Positions 37,560 to 50,137 of a stretch of DNA of 64,000 nucleotides are shown here, piece after piece (position 1 is the stretch's first letter; the number at the start of each line of letters is the position of its first letter). The stretch comes from Lonicera japonica (taxonomy: Eukaryota; Streptophyta; Magnoliopsida; Dipsacales; Caprifoliaceae): positions 30,477,234 to 30,541,233 of the forward strand of contig CM038471.1 in NCBI GenBank assembly GCA_021464415.1, given 5' to 3'. The translations under genes and the position numbers were made by a program. The notes beneath the pieces were generated by a model. That model did not search any database and was not told the DNA's origin. It saw only the letters and a list, made by a program, of their open reading frames with translations.

Positions 37560-38231
37560 AAGCAATTTACGCTTTTCGTTTTTCTCCAGCACATAGCATC
37601 AAGGCAGTGATATATTCTGGCAAAAATTGCTGACCCCCAGTCATAGTTGCCAATATTTTCCTCCGATTGGAATTCCTATATTAAATCAAGCAAAACAAAA
37701 ATGTATTAGTTAATTAAATTTTGTGTATAACAGTAAATGTAAATAATTCTCATAATATAAATTGGACATGTTATCATTGTGAAATCAAACGGTGTAAGAC
37801 CAATCTCACATGTAAGGAGGTGGAATGCATGTGTATTATCCCACCAACGTCAAATACAAGTTTCAAGAATGCCACGGTCTGATTTTGGCATGTGAACTGA
37901 GAAGATTGTTGACCACCCGACATTATCAATTAAACGTTTTACCTAATCATTATGCGATAAGGTAAGATACAATTCATTAGCTGTGCCACGTTGATCGTAT
38001 TGCGAAGTAATTCCCAAATTTTAATGTTTGGACTTAAGGGTTTGAAACGTGATATTCGTTATCAACAACACGTTTGTAATCACCTAATGAAATTGAACAT
38101 GATTCGGGTTGAGTTTGTCGTTGTGTCAATCTATGTCGTGCGCTGTTAGGCCTTGGTGGATCATTACTAAACCCACTTTCATTTGCATTCCTTGTAGATT
38201 GTTTGGCAAACATTCTCTTGATTGATTTCAT
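37560..38231 (-). pseudogene. Coding-like relic on the other strand of the Harbinger element
   Basis: The open part at 38034-38231 begins MKSIKRMFAKQST and is Arg/Gln/Ser-rich. A second coding-like stretch near 37570-37670 reads ILATMTGGQQFLPEYI. Both are on the minus strand, opposite the accessory gene, where the transposase or its leader would be expected. I could not recognise a DDE motif and cannot name it. Confidence 0.3.
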
Positions 38232-38643
38232 TCTACAAAATAAAATTGAAATGCATAATTTGTAAAATAATATAATTATTGAGAGATGAAGATCAATGAG
38301 AAATAAAAAAGCATTGGTAGAATAATTGATACCTTAACAGACAAAATTTACAAATGATACTGGAATTGAAAATATAAACTGATACAAATGAGAGTGTTGA
38401 AGATGAAGTGTGCTCTGCCTGATGAAGAACTCTTTTTCTTTGATGAAGAACATAATGCTATGTTTGTATATATAGATGAAGAATTATTAAAGGTAAGAAA
38501 AAAAAAGAACACCCATAAATGTTCAGCCTTTCATTGTTAGAGGATGTTGGAGGAAGAGAAAGCATCAGGTAGAGACAAAAATGCATGCATGCATACACCA
38601 TTTCAACCAAATGAAAGAAGGAAAAAAAATTAACTTTGCCTGC

Positions 38644-38738
38644 CACGATACATGATGTGTTGTGAGACTCATTGTCCTGGCACGATGCATCATTTATCGT
38701 GAGGATGGATTTTATGGCACGACACTTCATTAATCGTG
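38644..38738. repeat. Subterminal palindrome cluster, right
   Basis: Three diverged copies of the CACGAyr..rTCGTG palindrome at 38644-38664, 38681-38701 and 38718-38738, mirroring the left cluster. Confidence 0.7.
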
Positions 38739-38904
38739 GGAGCTTAATTTACCTTATACCCGGTGCAATTCTTGTTTAATTGATAGGCTAAATACACGTA
38801 TTTACACTACACTTTTACACTATGCACTACGGATGGTCTTAGTAGTTAATTGAAGTAATATAATATTATTAGTTGGTCCCTTATCAATAAATCAAGGGTG
38901 TGAC

Positions 38905-39045
38905 TATTGGCATTCCATAAGTATACTCTAGCACACTAAAATAATATTTAAGGACATTTTTCATAGATCTTTTTATGATGTTTTTGTGTCCCTAAAGTTA
39001 TTTTGGAGTGCTAGAGTATTTTCACAGAGTGTCGATGACCACATT
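38905..39045. mobile_element. Small foldback MITE between Harbinger and the large MULE
   Basis: The left arm contains ATACTCTAGCACACTAAAATAA and the right arm's complement contains ATACTCTAGCACTCCAAAATAA. About 140 bp; target duplication not resolved. Confidence 0.6.
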
Positions 39046-39579
39046 CTAAATTAATACGGAACAAAAAGTGTGGCTCAATTTTTGGGTGTCTTTGGCAAAG
39101 CAAATTCCATGTTATGGATTGGAATTAAGCCATAGTTTTAGAATTCAATTGTTTGGATAGCACTAAAAGGTCAAGATTTGGAATTCCACGAGAATTCTAA
39201 CAGCATCAATTCTAAATGATTGAAGCATAAATTCATCTAAATGATTGAATTATATATGGGGAGTAGAGGAGTTCTTTTTCAAACTATGCTTGTTTTCAAA
39301 CTTATTTAGGAAAATATGGTAGATTTGAAGTTATTTGTGTAAATAGGGTAGTTTTAAAAACGCAGGTCAAGGTGGTAATTTTTGCTCAAAAAAAGATGGT
39401 CAAGGTGGTGTTTTTTACTATGAAAACACTGATTAATATAGCGGTTTTACTTTGTCCAAAAAATCCACCAACTAAAACCGCCGGACCAACCATTGTTTTT
39501 TGGTCAAAAACTGCCATTACCAATAGTATTTTAATGGTAAAATCGCTACAATGAATGGCATTTTTTTTCACGTCCCGCA

Positions 39580-40030
39580 CTACATAAGTCTTGGCATAAG
39601 CAAAAAACCTAATTCACTCAATACAGCAGCCTCCATTAAAACAGATAGCTCTTCATTTTCATAGGTTCAAGTCATTTAGCTCTCTAAAATGTCCATTCAT
39701 TCACTCTAAAACTTCCATTCATTCAGTTCAATATTTTGATTCATTAACTTCAAAAGAAGAAGATTAGTCAATTTACATTATTTTAGTTATCATGTTCTCT
39801 TTTACTTCACATATTATCAACTTATAATGGGAATATAATTTTTTTATTATTATTTGTTTGATTGTAATTTATATATGTGGTTTTATGATATAGATTTGTA
39901 GAATGTATGTATATATCTTCATGTATGTATGTGTGTTCATGTATTTTTGAATTAGTAGAGAAAATGTGTCCTTTGAGATGTATGTGTGTTCATGCATTTT
40001 TGGATTAGTAAAGAAATAATGTCATTTAAG

Positions 40031-40063
<33 letters not shown>
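39580..40063. other. MULE left interior, no gene
   Basis: Leader-like sequence with repeated CATTCATTCA-type words (39690-39760), then a TG/AT-rich stretch with repeated GTATGTGTGTTCATG. It ends in an (AT)n(GT)n microsatellite into which the LINE inserted. Confidence 0.5.
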
Positions 40064-40074
<11 letters not shown>

Positions 40075-40146
40075 CCATGTTATTTTTTATTTTTTAAACC
40101 GAAGAAAGGGCCGAGCCCCTAAAATTTATTAAGAAACAAAAGGGAA

Positions 40147-43100
40147 TTACAACGTGAGCAACCTGATATTAGGAAGACCACAACCATTAGTTCTAACAAT
40201 TCCATGGAGCTTTCTCGGAGCATTACGACTATGAAAAAAGACATGCTTCTTTAAGCTGCAACCTAAATTAACCACATAGTCGCAGCCTCATTGTTTTCCC
40301 GATATGTGTGACTCAATCTGAAGTTTAATTCCTGCATTAAATGCTTTATCCTCCTTATTTCATAAGTAATGGTCCATGGACTATGAATATGATTATGTAA
40401 CACTTGAACCAAAATCATAGAGTCCGCCTCGATGTCCACATTAATGTATCCTTGCTTAACACAAAGATGGATCCCTTGCAATAACGCTTTAGTTTCAGCC
40501 ACCATATTCGTATAATTACCATAATAATCTCTTTTAACCCATAGTAAGTGACCATTCTCATTTCTCAAAATACTCCCACCCCCACTTTCACCCGGATTGC
40601 CCCTAGAGCGCCAATAACTATTCAATTTTAATCTGCTAGAAGGAAGAGACAACCACTTAGTAATAAAGAGTTCTTTACCTCTAGTAATCTGCGAATAGAT
40701 GGACAAATTACGAAGAATTTCAATATCTGCACTTCGACGCTTCCCAAACAAAGCATTACTATTCAATATACATTGAATTGCAAACATGATGGATGAAATA
40801 ATATGCACTCTAGATTGCCTTATACCATCAAATCTAGCTTTATTTCTATAAACCCATAATTCCCTTATAACACAAGTGGGAATGCGAGATAACATAAGCT
40901 TATAACACAAGTGGGAATGAGAGATAACATAAAGTTTAAAATGCCCTTTTTCCCACTATCCATTTCATGTGAGTTTTAGTTTCTTTTTTTTCTTTTAACA
41001 TTCGTAACCAAGTATAAGAAGCACCATATCTTTTAGCACAATCACTAAGATGACATTTAGAGGCATACTTATTTCTCATAAATTAGGTCTAAATGGAATC
41101 GACTGTTCTAAAACGCCACCATAATTTCATAATAAAAGCCATATTCAAATCATGAAGATTACGAATTCCAATACCGCCCTCCTGCGTAGGAAAACAACAC
41201 TTATCCCAAGCAATCCAATGACACCATTGTTTATTCTCAACTTCACCCCAAAGAAAATTACTACATATTTTTTCTAGCCGATGTAAGACTAATTTAGAAG
41301 GATCAAACGTAGCTATATTATAAAGAGGTAAGCATTGTAAGACATGCTTAAATAAATTTTTCCTCTTTGAGAGAGCAATTTCGATATCCAGCCATCAAGT
41401 TTTCGTTCAAACTTAGCGAGAATTCCAGAAAAATATTCCACTTTCTTCCTTCCATGAAAAAGCGTGCAACCCAAATATCTAATGAGGATATGCAATTTCA
41501 TCTAACAACACTAACTTTAGAACCCACCGCAAAACAACTCTTGGCCTTCTTGATTAATTGACCCGATTCTAACTTATACCTTGTCAAAAATTACATGAAG
41601 CGACGCAAAGAGTGTTTAGACCCATTGGTAAAGATTACCATATCATCCGCAAATGCTAAATGAGTGATATTGGAGCATTGCTTAGGTTTAGTATAAGCAA
41701 GCAAGCACCTTCTTATCTGTGTTGAGAGCAATAATGCCACGACTTAAAACTTCAACTGTTATGATGAATAAACAAGGTGAAAGCGGGTCACCTTGTCTAA
41801 CCCCCTAGAGGAGGTGAAGAATCCTTCCACATTCCCATTAATGATCAAAGAATACCAACAATTAGATAAAATGTGCTAAATAAAATCAATGAAAACTTCA
41901 CAAAAACCAAATTGCCGTAAAACTTAAAGAATGAAAAGCCAATAAATTATATCATATGCTTTGGTCATGTCTAATTTTAAAATGATATTATTACCTCTAA
42001 CATTGGCATCAATTTCAGGAACCATCTCTTGAGCAAGCATAATGTTGTCTGTGATACACCTTCCCTTAACAAACCCGCTCCGCTCAAAAGAAATAACACT
42101 TGGCAGAATAAGAGCCATCCGATCAGCAAGAATCTTCGATATAATCTTTATATTATAATTACATAAGCTGATGGAGCGCATAAAAGATTTAGGAGATTCC
42201 GCCTTAGAAATAGTCACAATTAATGTACTAGTCCAAGATTTAGGAAGAGCTTCACTTTTAAAAAAGCTCTGAATGGCAGCCACCAAATCCCTTTTAATAA
42301 TACACTAGCAACGAGAATAAAATTGACCATTAAAGCCATCGGGGCCAGCTGTAGCATCTAAATTCATACCAAGAATATCCCTTTTAATTTCCTCCTCATC
42401 GGGAATGGCCATAACCATCAAATTTTGGCCCTCAATAATCAATCAAGGAATCAATTGCTGAATTAGAAGGAAATCGTAATTCTGCTGAATGGACTGAAAT
42501 TGATTTCGAAAGAAATCCACACCAGCCTCCACAATCTCTTTCTGGTTAGAAATCCACACACCATTCATATTTTGAATTCTAAAAATTTTACATTTCTTCC
42601 TCTTAACAGAAGCAACTGCATGGAAAAATTTTGTATTTCTCTCACCCTCATTCAACCACTTCACCCTTGCCCTTTGACACCAAAATTGCTCCTCTCTATT
42701 AAGAACATTATTCAAATTTACTTTAGCACTGTTTAGACCATTTATGGAAGTAGGAGATTGATCTGTTTTAACTTTAATTTTAGCCTATTTCAGAGCACAT
42801 TCAGCCTCTTCTACCCTTTGAAAAATATTACCAAAGTGTTCTCTATTCCATAAAATTAAAGCATTTTTTAATCTTATTAACTTTGCCGTAAAACTATGAA
42901 AATAAGAGCCACTGAGAGAACTCTCCCAACTCTGTTTAATTACATCCATGAACTGATGATGAGTGGACCATATAGTTTGAAACTTGAAACAGCCCCGACA
43001 CCCTCCATGATCCATACCAAATTTACCTAACAACGGAGCATGATCAGAATTTTCACGACTTAAATGATGCACAATACCCTCATTAAAAACACTCTTCCAC

Positions 43101-43690
43101 TTAAAATTACATAAGTATCGATCAAGCTTTTGCCACAACTGTCTACCAGATTGCTGCCAAGTATATTTACTCCCCACAGTATCAAATTCCATTACACCAC
43201 ATCTAGAAACACAATCATTAAACTCACTCGCAGCGCTAAAATCAATATTATTTCCTCCCAAACGCTCTCCCGCTTCTCTAACAATATTAAAGTCCCTGCC
43301 CAGTAACCATGCTTCATTTTTAATAAATAACCCTTCTAACTCTTGCCAAATATCTCTTCTTTCTCTTTTAGAACATTTCGCATACATTGCTGTAATTAAA
43401 AAAATTTCTTCCACCATCCTAAATTTACAAGAGACAGTCACACATTGCATAGAACTTTGCACAACCAAACACTCTAACACATCCCTCCATAATAACCAAA
43501 ATTTTCTATTCACATTACAATAGGCATTGGAAAAACATAACTGTAATCTAAATGAAACCAGCTGACTTTCATTAACCATAGGCTCTAACACTGCTAAAAC
43601 CAAAATACAATTATTTTGAACTAAAAGCTTGAGTCTATTCATGGTAGAAATATTAGCAATACCTCTTAAGTTCTAGAATAAAGTAGAAAT
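40147..43690 (-). pseudogene. LINE ORF2: endonuclease, reverse transcriptase, RNase H (broken)
   Basis: Domains in order on the minus strand: APE-type endonuclease about 43690-42785, with WLLGRDFNIV (normally GGDFN, the Gly is Arg) and SDHAPLL; reverse transcriptase about 42720-41300, with LKLDMTKAYD and the catalytic AFADD near 41660; zinc-finger-like linker about 41230-41000 (CHWIAWDKC); and RNase H of the plant-L1 type about 40650-40260 (GGGSILRNENGHLLW.., AETKALLQG, EADSMILV). Stops and frameshifts break it at several points, for example between the endonuclease and RT (42784) and after LKLDMTKAYD (41924). The last recognisable residues end at TAA 40147-40149. It copied LINE RNA by target-primed reverse transcription when intact. 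Confidence 0.88.
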
Positions 43691-43728
43691 CATTGAGAAA
43701 ATTGTGAGGCTGAAGCTTGAGTTTTCTT

Positions 43729-45091
43729 TCATTTCCTCTTTGAAGCTTTCTTTTTCCTTCCCCTCTTTTTCGGTACTGGCGGGTCTTGTTCACTACTGAC
43801 TGGAAATTCAGAATTAACATGTATAGGAACAGAAAATTGTTTAACTCTCTCATTCAACAAAGCACCATCACGGAGTAAAGCAATTCTCAAGTCTTCCTTA
43901 CTCAGTCGAGCATATGTAACCCGTAGATTATCTGTAGCACGAGGCGAAAGACCAATTTGATTCATACTACTTGGAATAGGAGGCTTATAGGCCACAATAT
44001 CAGTTCGAGCAACATATTTATCATCTTCAAAATTAGAATCTACAACATCTTTAGAACTTGTTTCATCACAAAGCTTAATAGAATCAGGAACAACTCCCAT
44101 AATATCATTCCCTATATTTCCACCTCCATTACTAGATTCACCTTGCCACAACACTTTTCCAACCTTCATCTCCTGCCAATTAGCAACTGTAGTAGCACCA
44201 ACATGACCAGAATTAACACAAATCTGACCAGTCAAGTTACCAACCTGATCATCAAAGTGTTGAATCTATTGATATACCTTCTCCACCTTCCTTTCTTGAA
44301 TATGAGGCAAAATATGTATTTCTCCATCCCCAATTTTCAAATGTTTCTGTACCTCGTGAATTGGAGGGTAAGTCGCATTCCCCCCCATTTTACATTCAGA
44401 GATCTCCTGACCCTGTTTCAAACATTTAGAGCAAAATTTAGGGATTTGTTCATATGTAACACTTTGCCAGAAACCATCAGAACCACATCCTACCCAAATC
44501 ATCATTGGAAATTTCTTTATAATATCCATTTCAATACAAACACGAGCCACACTAGGTCGTTTTAAACTGACAGTAGCAGCATCCATAATCAATGGAGAGC
44601 CCAATCTACTATTAATAGAAAATATACTTTGTTTTTTAAAGAAGTGAATAGGTAAATGCTGAAGACTTACCCAAACAGGAGCAATTGAAGTTTCAGCGTC
44701 CACACGGAACTCCGGTGTCCACTTGAAAACCCTCATCAGAAAACAACGAACATACCATTGTTCCTTCAACCAGATCCAGTGATAATCTTCCTCGTTGTTA
44801 AATCTCATCAGAATATGCTTTCCATCCAATAAACCAATGGAAACATCAGATCTCAAATCAAAAGTATCTAAATTCCAGCAACGACGGCCTACCATGCAAA
44901 AATTTTCCAACTAGCGCAAATTTGAAGGGGGAAGCAAGATTAACAATGTCCTCATTACTGAAAAATAACGCCGGTTCTCCTCAATAAACACTTGGAGCCT
45001 TTAATGGAACAGGTAAACGATTATTTCCCACAATATCAGCAAAAGATTTAATGAAAGTTGGAGTCAGATTCAACTTCAACGGCAAATCCAT
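43729..45091 (-). pseudogene. LINE ORF1: DUF4283 and zinc knuckle (broken)
   Basis: Nucleic-acid-binding partner of ORF2. The start is probably the ATG at 45091 (MDLPLKLNLTPTF), but stops follow soon. The long open part 44910-44266 holds a DUF4283-type domain and a knuckle CSKCLKQGQEISEC in which the usual His is Gln. The tail 44235-43729 ends in a basic run (KKRGRKKKASKRK). The two open parts are separated by a stop near 44266. Confidence 0.82.
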
Positions 45092-45224
45092 TATAAAACC
45101 CTCAGCCACAGCTCTCTTGTGTGTGTGTCCATGTATGTATGTGTGTTCATGTATATTTGTTATCATATATATATTGTAGTACTTTTTAATTAAATTTGTT
45201 TTCTGAAAATTTGTTTTGCTATTT

Positions 45225-45690
45225 TAAATAAATTATTTATCATCATATTTCATACGGCTTTATGTTAAAGAATGTGTGTATCATTATATATTGTATGTCT
45301 TGACAATTTTAAATATATTATTTATTATCATATTTCGTAAGGCTTGATGTTTAATTTTTTATTTTGAATAATTATTCAAGTATTTTGGAGAACGTATATA
45401 TGTATTTATTTTATTGAGAAATGATTTTTATGTTAAGGATTGTGTTTATCATCATATATTGTACATCTTGACAAATTTAAATATAGTATATATTATCATA
45501 ATTCGTAGGGCTTGATGGTTAATTTTTTTTTAATAATTATTCAAGTATTTTGAAGAATGTATATATGTATTTATTTTATTAAGAAATAATTTTTATGTTA
45601 AAGATTGTATTTATCATCATATATTATACATCTTGACAATTTTAAATATATTATTTATTATTAGTTAGTGATAAATTTAATTAATTGTGT
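45225..45690. repeat. AT-rich tandem repeat, period 165-168 bp, about 2.6 copies
   Basis: TATGTTAARGATTGT starts units at 45261, 45429 and 45594; TATCATCATATATTRTACATC and CTTGACAA..TTTAAATATA recur in each. It lies in the MULE just upstream of the transposase gene. Confidence 0.8.
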
Positions 45691-45702
45691 TAAAGATGAA
45701 TA

Positions 45703-48502
45703 ATGACAGGCAGACAAGCGTTTACGCTTTTATATTGGGATGGTCATATTATTAATGGAAAGCATGGTTGTGGTTACAATATTCAGCATAAAAGAGACAT
45801 TATTTTAAATGAAGGTATGACATACGCGAAATTAGTACTCGCTCTGTCTCAAATTGCTAGTCTCTCTTTCCTTTTTTGGATGCCCCAAAATAAATGTCCA
45901 CTTTCCATAAAAGATAAATACATACCTATTTTTCCTTTTTGTATTTTTACTTTTTCAAGCAAAAGTTTTGAATAAAGAAAAGGGTAAAAAGGGAAAGTCA
46001 ATGTAAATTAAGCAAAAAGTGCAATGATGATGTTAGGTCCTTAATAAGTTGGATTTCCCAAAAGGGACCAGCAATTTGGGATAGATGGAGTATAAATTAT
46101 TTATTCTACTATGGATGTCGACCGCTCGCCGTTAACGTTAAAGATTTTTTGTAAATGTCCAACGTTTGTGACTCAAAATACTTGCAGTTACTTCTTTCAT
46201 GAAATTAATGATGACGGAAGCTTACAGTTTACAATGGGTACGATTTCCAATGCTCTATTTGTTAATGTGATCGAGTTGTATATAGAGAAAATTGACTTGA
46301 ATTATGATGTGGCCCCAATTGGGGAGAATTTTCCGTTGTTTGGGTCTTACATCTCACCACCATCGACACAAGGCACTCATGTTTCTAAGTTGCCTTATAG
46401 TTTAGGGCCATCTCGAAGGTTTGATTTTGGTTGGAATAAATAGGAGATTTACAATTCATCTCAACCCATACCTAAGGCCATGTACAACTGTGGAGTTGGT
46501 ATAAAATTTGATGACGCCAGTGGAGATGATACGGATTGGGACTCGGAATCCAACAGTGTTACCGAATCCAGTGACACTGAAAGTGATGGATGGAAAGAAT
46601 CGAACTAGATTGAGCAGGTTGCAAAAGATATACTGTCATGTTACACATAATTTAATGTTACATATATGGACCAGGAGTTGACGATAAATGAGCTGTTAGT
46701 AGAAGAAAATGAATTGCGAAAGGGACTCATTTACGAGACTAAAGATAAGTTGAAAATTGCAGTAAAATAGTTTGCAATTAATAATTCAAATCCATTTATT
46801 GTCAAGAAATTGAAGGCAGATACATGGGCAATTAGGTGTAAATTGCATGAAAAATGGTACAAATGGCGACTTCGTGCTTGTAAGAGAAAGAAGAAACACG
46901 GCCAATTTGAGATAACCAAGTACGAGGGTTCCCACACATGCACATTTGATCGTTTGAAACTAATTCACAAACATTTGAACTACAAATTCATTACCAGAAA
47001 AGTAAAACATTTGGTTCAGGTTTATCCTGAGCTTAAGATTCGCGTTATCGTCGCATTTGTTAAGGATCAATATGGCTAAAAGATTTCATATTGGAAGGTA
47101 TGAAATGTGAAACAAGAGGCTACTGAAAAAATATTTGACAATTGGAAAGAGTGTTATGCTGCTATGCTGAGATATTTGGCCGCCATTAAGTACAACAACC
47201 CATGCATGATCCACAAGTGTAGAAGCAAGATATATATTGGCCATTATCGTATTTTTGACAAGAACTTTTGGGCATTTAGTGCGTCCATTAAAGGTTTTAT
47301 TCATTGCCGACCTATTATAAGTATAGATGTGAAGCATCTAAATGTCAAGTACAATGGAAAATTATTTGATACAATGGCCATGGATGTTAGCGAAGGGATA
47401 TTTCCACTTGCGTTTGAATACGGGGAAGAGGAAAGCCACGACACATGGCATTATTTTCTCACACAACTTTGGCATTACGTCATGAAGGGACGAGATGGCG
47501 ACTGCTTGATTTTTGATCGCCACAAGGGCATACTGTCTATAATCAATTCTAACCCACAATTTCAAGTGCCAATGACGTACCATCAGTTCTATATACGACA
47601 CGTCCACAATAACTTCACAAGTAAATATAAATCAGATGAGACTTTAAGGATACTAATGTGGAAGGCTGCTATTGCTTACTGTTTGCCAAAATTCAATAGG
47701 TACATGGACATGATAAAAGAGTACGATGAACATCAAGAAAGTGAAGGAAAAAAATCATGGAAGTGGCTAAACCAAATTCCCTAGAGAATTGGACTTTTGT
47801 TCATTATGGAAGCCATCGCTATAGGATAAAGTCGAGAGATATTTCGGACGTTTTCAATGGGGTTTTAATTGGAGCGAAATCTTTGCTTGTTACTACGTTA
47901 ATAAAGCTCATTTTTAATCAGCTTGTTATATACTTTTGCCAAAGATGCGAGCAGGGAAAAAATAGACTTGACAATTTTGAGCTAGAACACACGCTATTTA
48001 TGGCGCTTAAATTATCGAATTTTACGAAGGATATTGGCAAATATATTATTTATAGGCATAACAATTTGGAAAGAGTAGCATTCGTCACGTCAGTTAAAGA
48101 AAAAGTCAGGAAGGCACGTGCAACAGCGAGAGGTGGTCAATTTATAAGTATCCTTGTGCACATGTCATGACGGTGTCTACTAAACTAAAGCTAGATCAAA
48201 AGTATTTAATTCATCAAGACTTGAGTCTTGAGGCGTACGTTGCCACCCATTCTCGTACATTGCATCCTACTTTGCCAAAAGATTATTGGAAAGTGTATTT
48301 GCCTAATACAGTTGCTGGTATTTTGATCTTTAATCCAAATATGTTGCGTCAAAAGGGTCGTCCATCTAGACGCATTCATAACAAGATAAATGTAAACGAT
48401 CGTCGAATAAATAACCACTGTGGGATTTGTGAGGAGGCAGGACATCATCGGCGCACTTGTCCCCGAAATAAGAACAAGCAATTGTTGCTACTTTCTAAGT
48501 AG
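45703..48502 (+). pseudogene. mudrA-type MULE transposase (broken)
   Basis: DDE transposase of the Mutator superfamily. First piece: MTGRQAFTLLYWDGHII (45703-), cut by a Stowaway MITE at 45838-46090. Then come an N-terminal region (46111-46660); a MuDR DNA-binding domain (46660-46945, W..RCKLHEKWYKWRLRAC ending GSHTC); the MULE catalytic domain (47260-47720) with D in IISIDVKHL (usually SIDGTHL), D in LIFDRHKGI and HQFYIRHVHNNF (the usual Cys is Tyr); a SWIM-like YPCAHV near 48150; and a CCHC knuckle CGICEEAGHHRRTC (48415-48460). In-frame stops occur at 46441-46443 and several later points, and the frame shifts near 47780 and again before 48140. Not functional. Confidence 0.9.
45838..46090. 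mobile_element. Stowaway-like MITE inside mudrA
   Basis: The inverted ends CTCGCTCTGTCTCAAATTGC and GCAATTTGGGATAGATGGAG are flanked by TA (45836-45837, 46091-46092). 253 bp. It separates the first coding piece of the transposase from the rest. Confidence 0.85.
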
Positions 48503-49571
48503 ACATGTTGCCTTAATTTATTATTTATATCTGTAAGATTTCAAACTTTCTGTTATTAGGATATTTATGTTAAGTTATGATGTAATGTTAATTTGCACGA
48601 CGCGTATAATTTTATTAAGTTTTGTATTTGTTATTAAATACAAGAACTTCATTTTATTATATATGCCTAAAAAATTGATATGTATACCATATTTAAATTT
48701 AAATTTAAAGCAACAGACATCATTGTCAGCCTCCAATGTCAGGATGACTGTCATCCTATTGTCATATCATCCCAGTTAGATAGCATCGTATTGTCATATC
48801 ATCAAAACACTGCAGTGTATTGTCATCTAAGTGCCATAGCAGTGTATTGTCAACACGCGCTCCAACTAATGTACTGTAGCAATGCACGCCTATGGACTTG
48901 GTTGATGGGATGATTAAAAATATGGGCTACTGGAGAATGTTTATGTGGGCTTACATAATGGATAATGAGATAAGTGGTTTGGGAGAGGGCCCGTAAGAGA
49001 GAAATAAAATCACTAATTTTTGCGGCTGTGCGCAGGCAATAGGTTTAGGGCCTTTTTTCACCATCAAGATGCTAGAATCTGAAGATCGTCCAACACGAAA
49101 GTTGTAGCCCTTTGAGTCTTCTTTCCAACCATATATAGTACGAAAAATTCTGAGTTCTAAACGCAAAGTTATGATCAAAATGCCGAACTGTCACCTAAAT
49201 GATCAAAAGCAGATTTTTCGCGCACTTAAATATTAATGCACTTCTTCTTGGATTTGGATTTCCACACCTCTTAGAACATGATCAATCATCAATTTTAAGC
49301 TTGCCTAACCACCAGAACAATTGCCATTGCTTTTTTTGACACATCTTTGCTGCATTGTTAGTTAAATTTGGCACAAAATTGGACTATTTTCACTTTTCAC
49401 TTATAAAGCAAACAAAAGATGATATTAACACAGTTTAGGCAATAATAATGGACTACCAAGAAGATTTTGGGGTATAAAATATGGCATTTTTGGGTGTTTA
49501 TCAATCATTACATAAAATTAAAAATTAACAACAATATAATAAAACATAAAGAGTGAAAATAAATAATCCAT
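48503..49571. other. Spacer within the MULE, no gene seen
   Basis: Includes a short repetitive patch of TGTCAT / TATTGTCATATCATC words (48715-48860). A stretch with GAAAGTTGTAGCCCTTTGAG (near 49098) resembles a common dispersed plant repeat. No coding frame supported. Confidence 0.45.
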
Positions 49572-50137
49572 TCATACATAGTAAATAACACATACATCGA
49601 AAATATCATGTATATTCAAACTACGCGGGTTATTTATACGTAGTTCATCAAGACTAGCCAAAAGGTGTAGTATGGGAACGATTGCCCTTCTTACTAATGA
49701 TACAGCCACTTCGCTTGGTTGCTCTTCAAGTATAACAACAAATGGTTATAAGAGTATACTATAAAAGTAACATAAATTTAAGAAAGTTTTAATGTTTTTT
49801 ACCGCATCAAAATCTATTTCATCTACGTTTGTAGAAGCAAGTTTCATATCTTGGTAGTACCTCTCAAATTTAAAAACTGCAACTTCTATATTCTGCAACA
49901 AAGACTTGAGCTCTACAGGTGTTATTCTTCCATGGAACTTTGATGTTGCCCTAACTGGGGACGAATTGAATTTGGTTGCAAAATTGAGCCAAGTTTAAGG
50001 ATTATCTCGGCGCAAATTTTTCCAAATTTTGTTAGCTCATTCCAAGCATTACACAAATGAAATTCTTCTTCCGAGATAAAGAGGTTATCGCAAGGGAAAA
50101 TGACTCGTCGAACGGAAGTGAAAGTTATGGAAGTCAT
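49572..50137 (-). pseudogene. Unrecognised two-exon gene carried by the MULE
   Basis: Exon 1 (50137 to about 49803) begins MTSITFTSVRRVIF. With one apparent frameshift near 50010 it continues WLNFATKFNSSPVRATSKF and ITPVELKSLLQN to a donor GATGCG|GTAAAA. Exon 2 (about 49727-49572) reads EQPSEVAVSLVRRAIVPILH and LASLDELRINN, ending IYYV and a stop. The joined product would be about 160 aa, mostly helical in appearance, with no motif I know. It has normal-looking splice sites and coding-like composition against an AT-rich background. Divergently placed relative to the next gene (50840). I cannot assign a function. Confidence 0.5.

Larger units (their letters stand above)
35701..38838. mobile_element. 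Degenerate PIF/Harbinger element
   Basis: The ends GACCATCTCCACC and (complement) GACCATCCGTAGTG are flanked by TTA at 35698-35700 and 38839-38841, the 3-bp target duplication of PIF/Harbinger. It holds an ORF1-like accessory gene but no recognisable DDE nuclease. Near both ends are three copies of a CACGACA..TGTCGTG palindrome, in an arrangement typical of transposase-binding repeats. 3138 bp. Confidence 0.82.
40081..45117 (-). mobile_element. L1-type LINE inserted in the MULE
   Basis: Lies on the minus strand. Its 3' T-rich tail (plus-strand TATTTTTTATTTTTT from 40081) and 5' end at 45117 are flanked by a 17-bp direct repeat (TGTGTGTGTGTCCATGT at 40064-40080 and 45118-45134). ORF1 (DUF4283 plus zinc knuckle) and ORF2 (endonuclease, reverse transcriptase, RNase H) are both recognisable and both broken. 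It is 5037 bp, close to full length for a plant L1. Confidence 0.9.

Noticed and set aside
40263..40910. Long minus-strand frame that looks like a host RNase H gene
   Set aside because: It is the RNase H end of the L1-type LINE ORF2, collinear with endonuclease and RT fragments upstream and within the element's 17-bp target duplication.
43957..44565. 202-codon plus-strand frame
   Set aside because: Antisense shadow of LINE ORF1; composition is Asn/Thr/Ile/Phe-rich as expected from an antisense frame.
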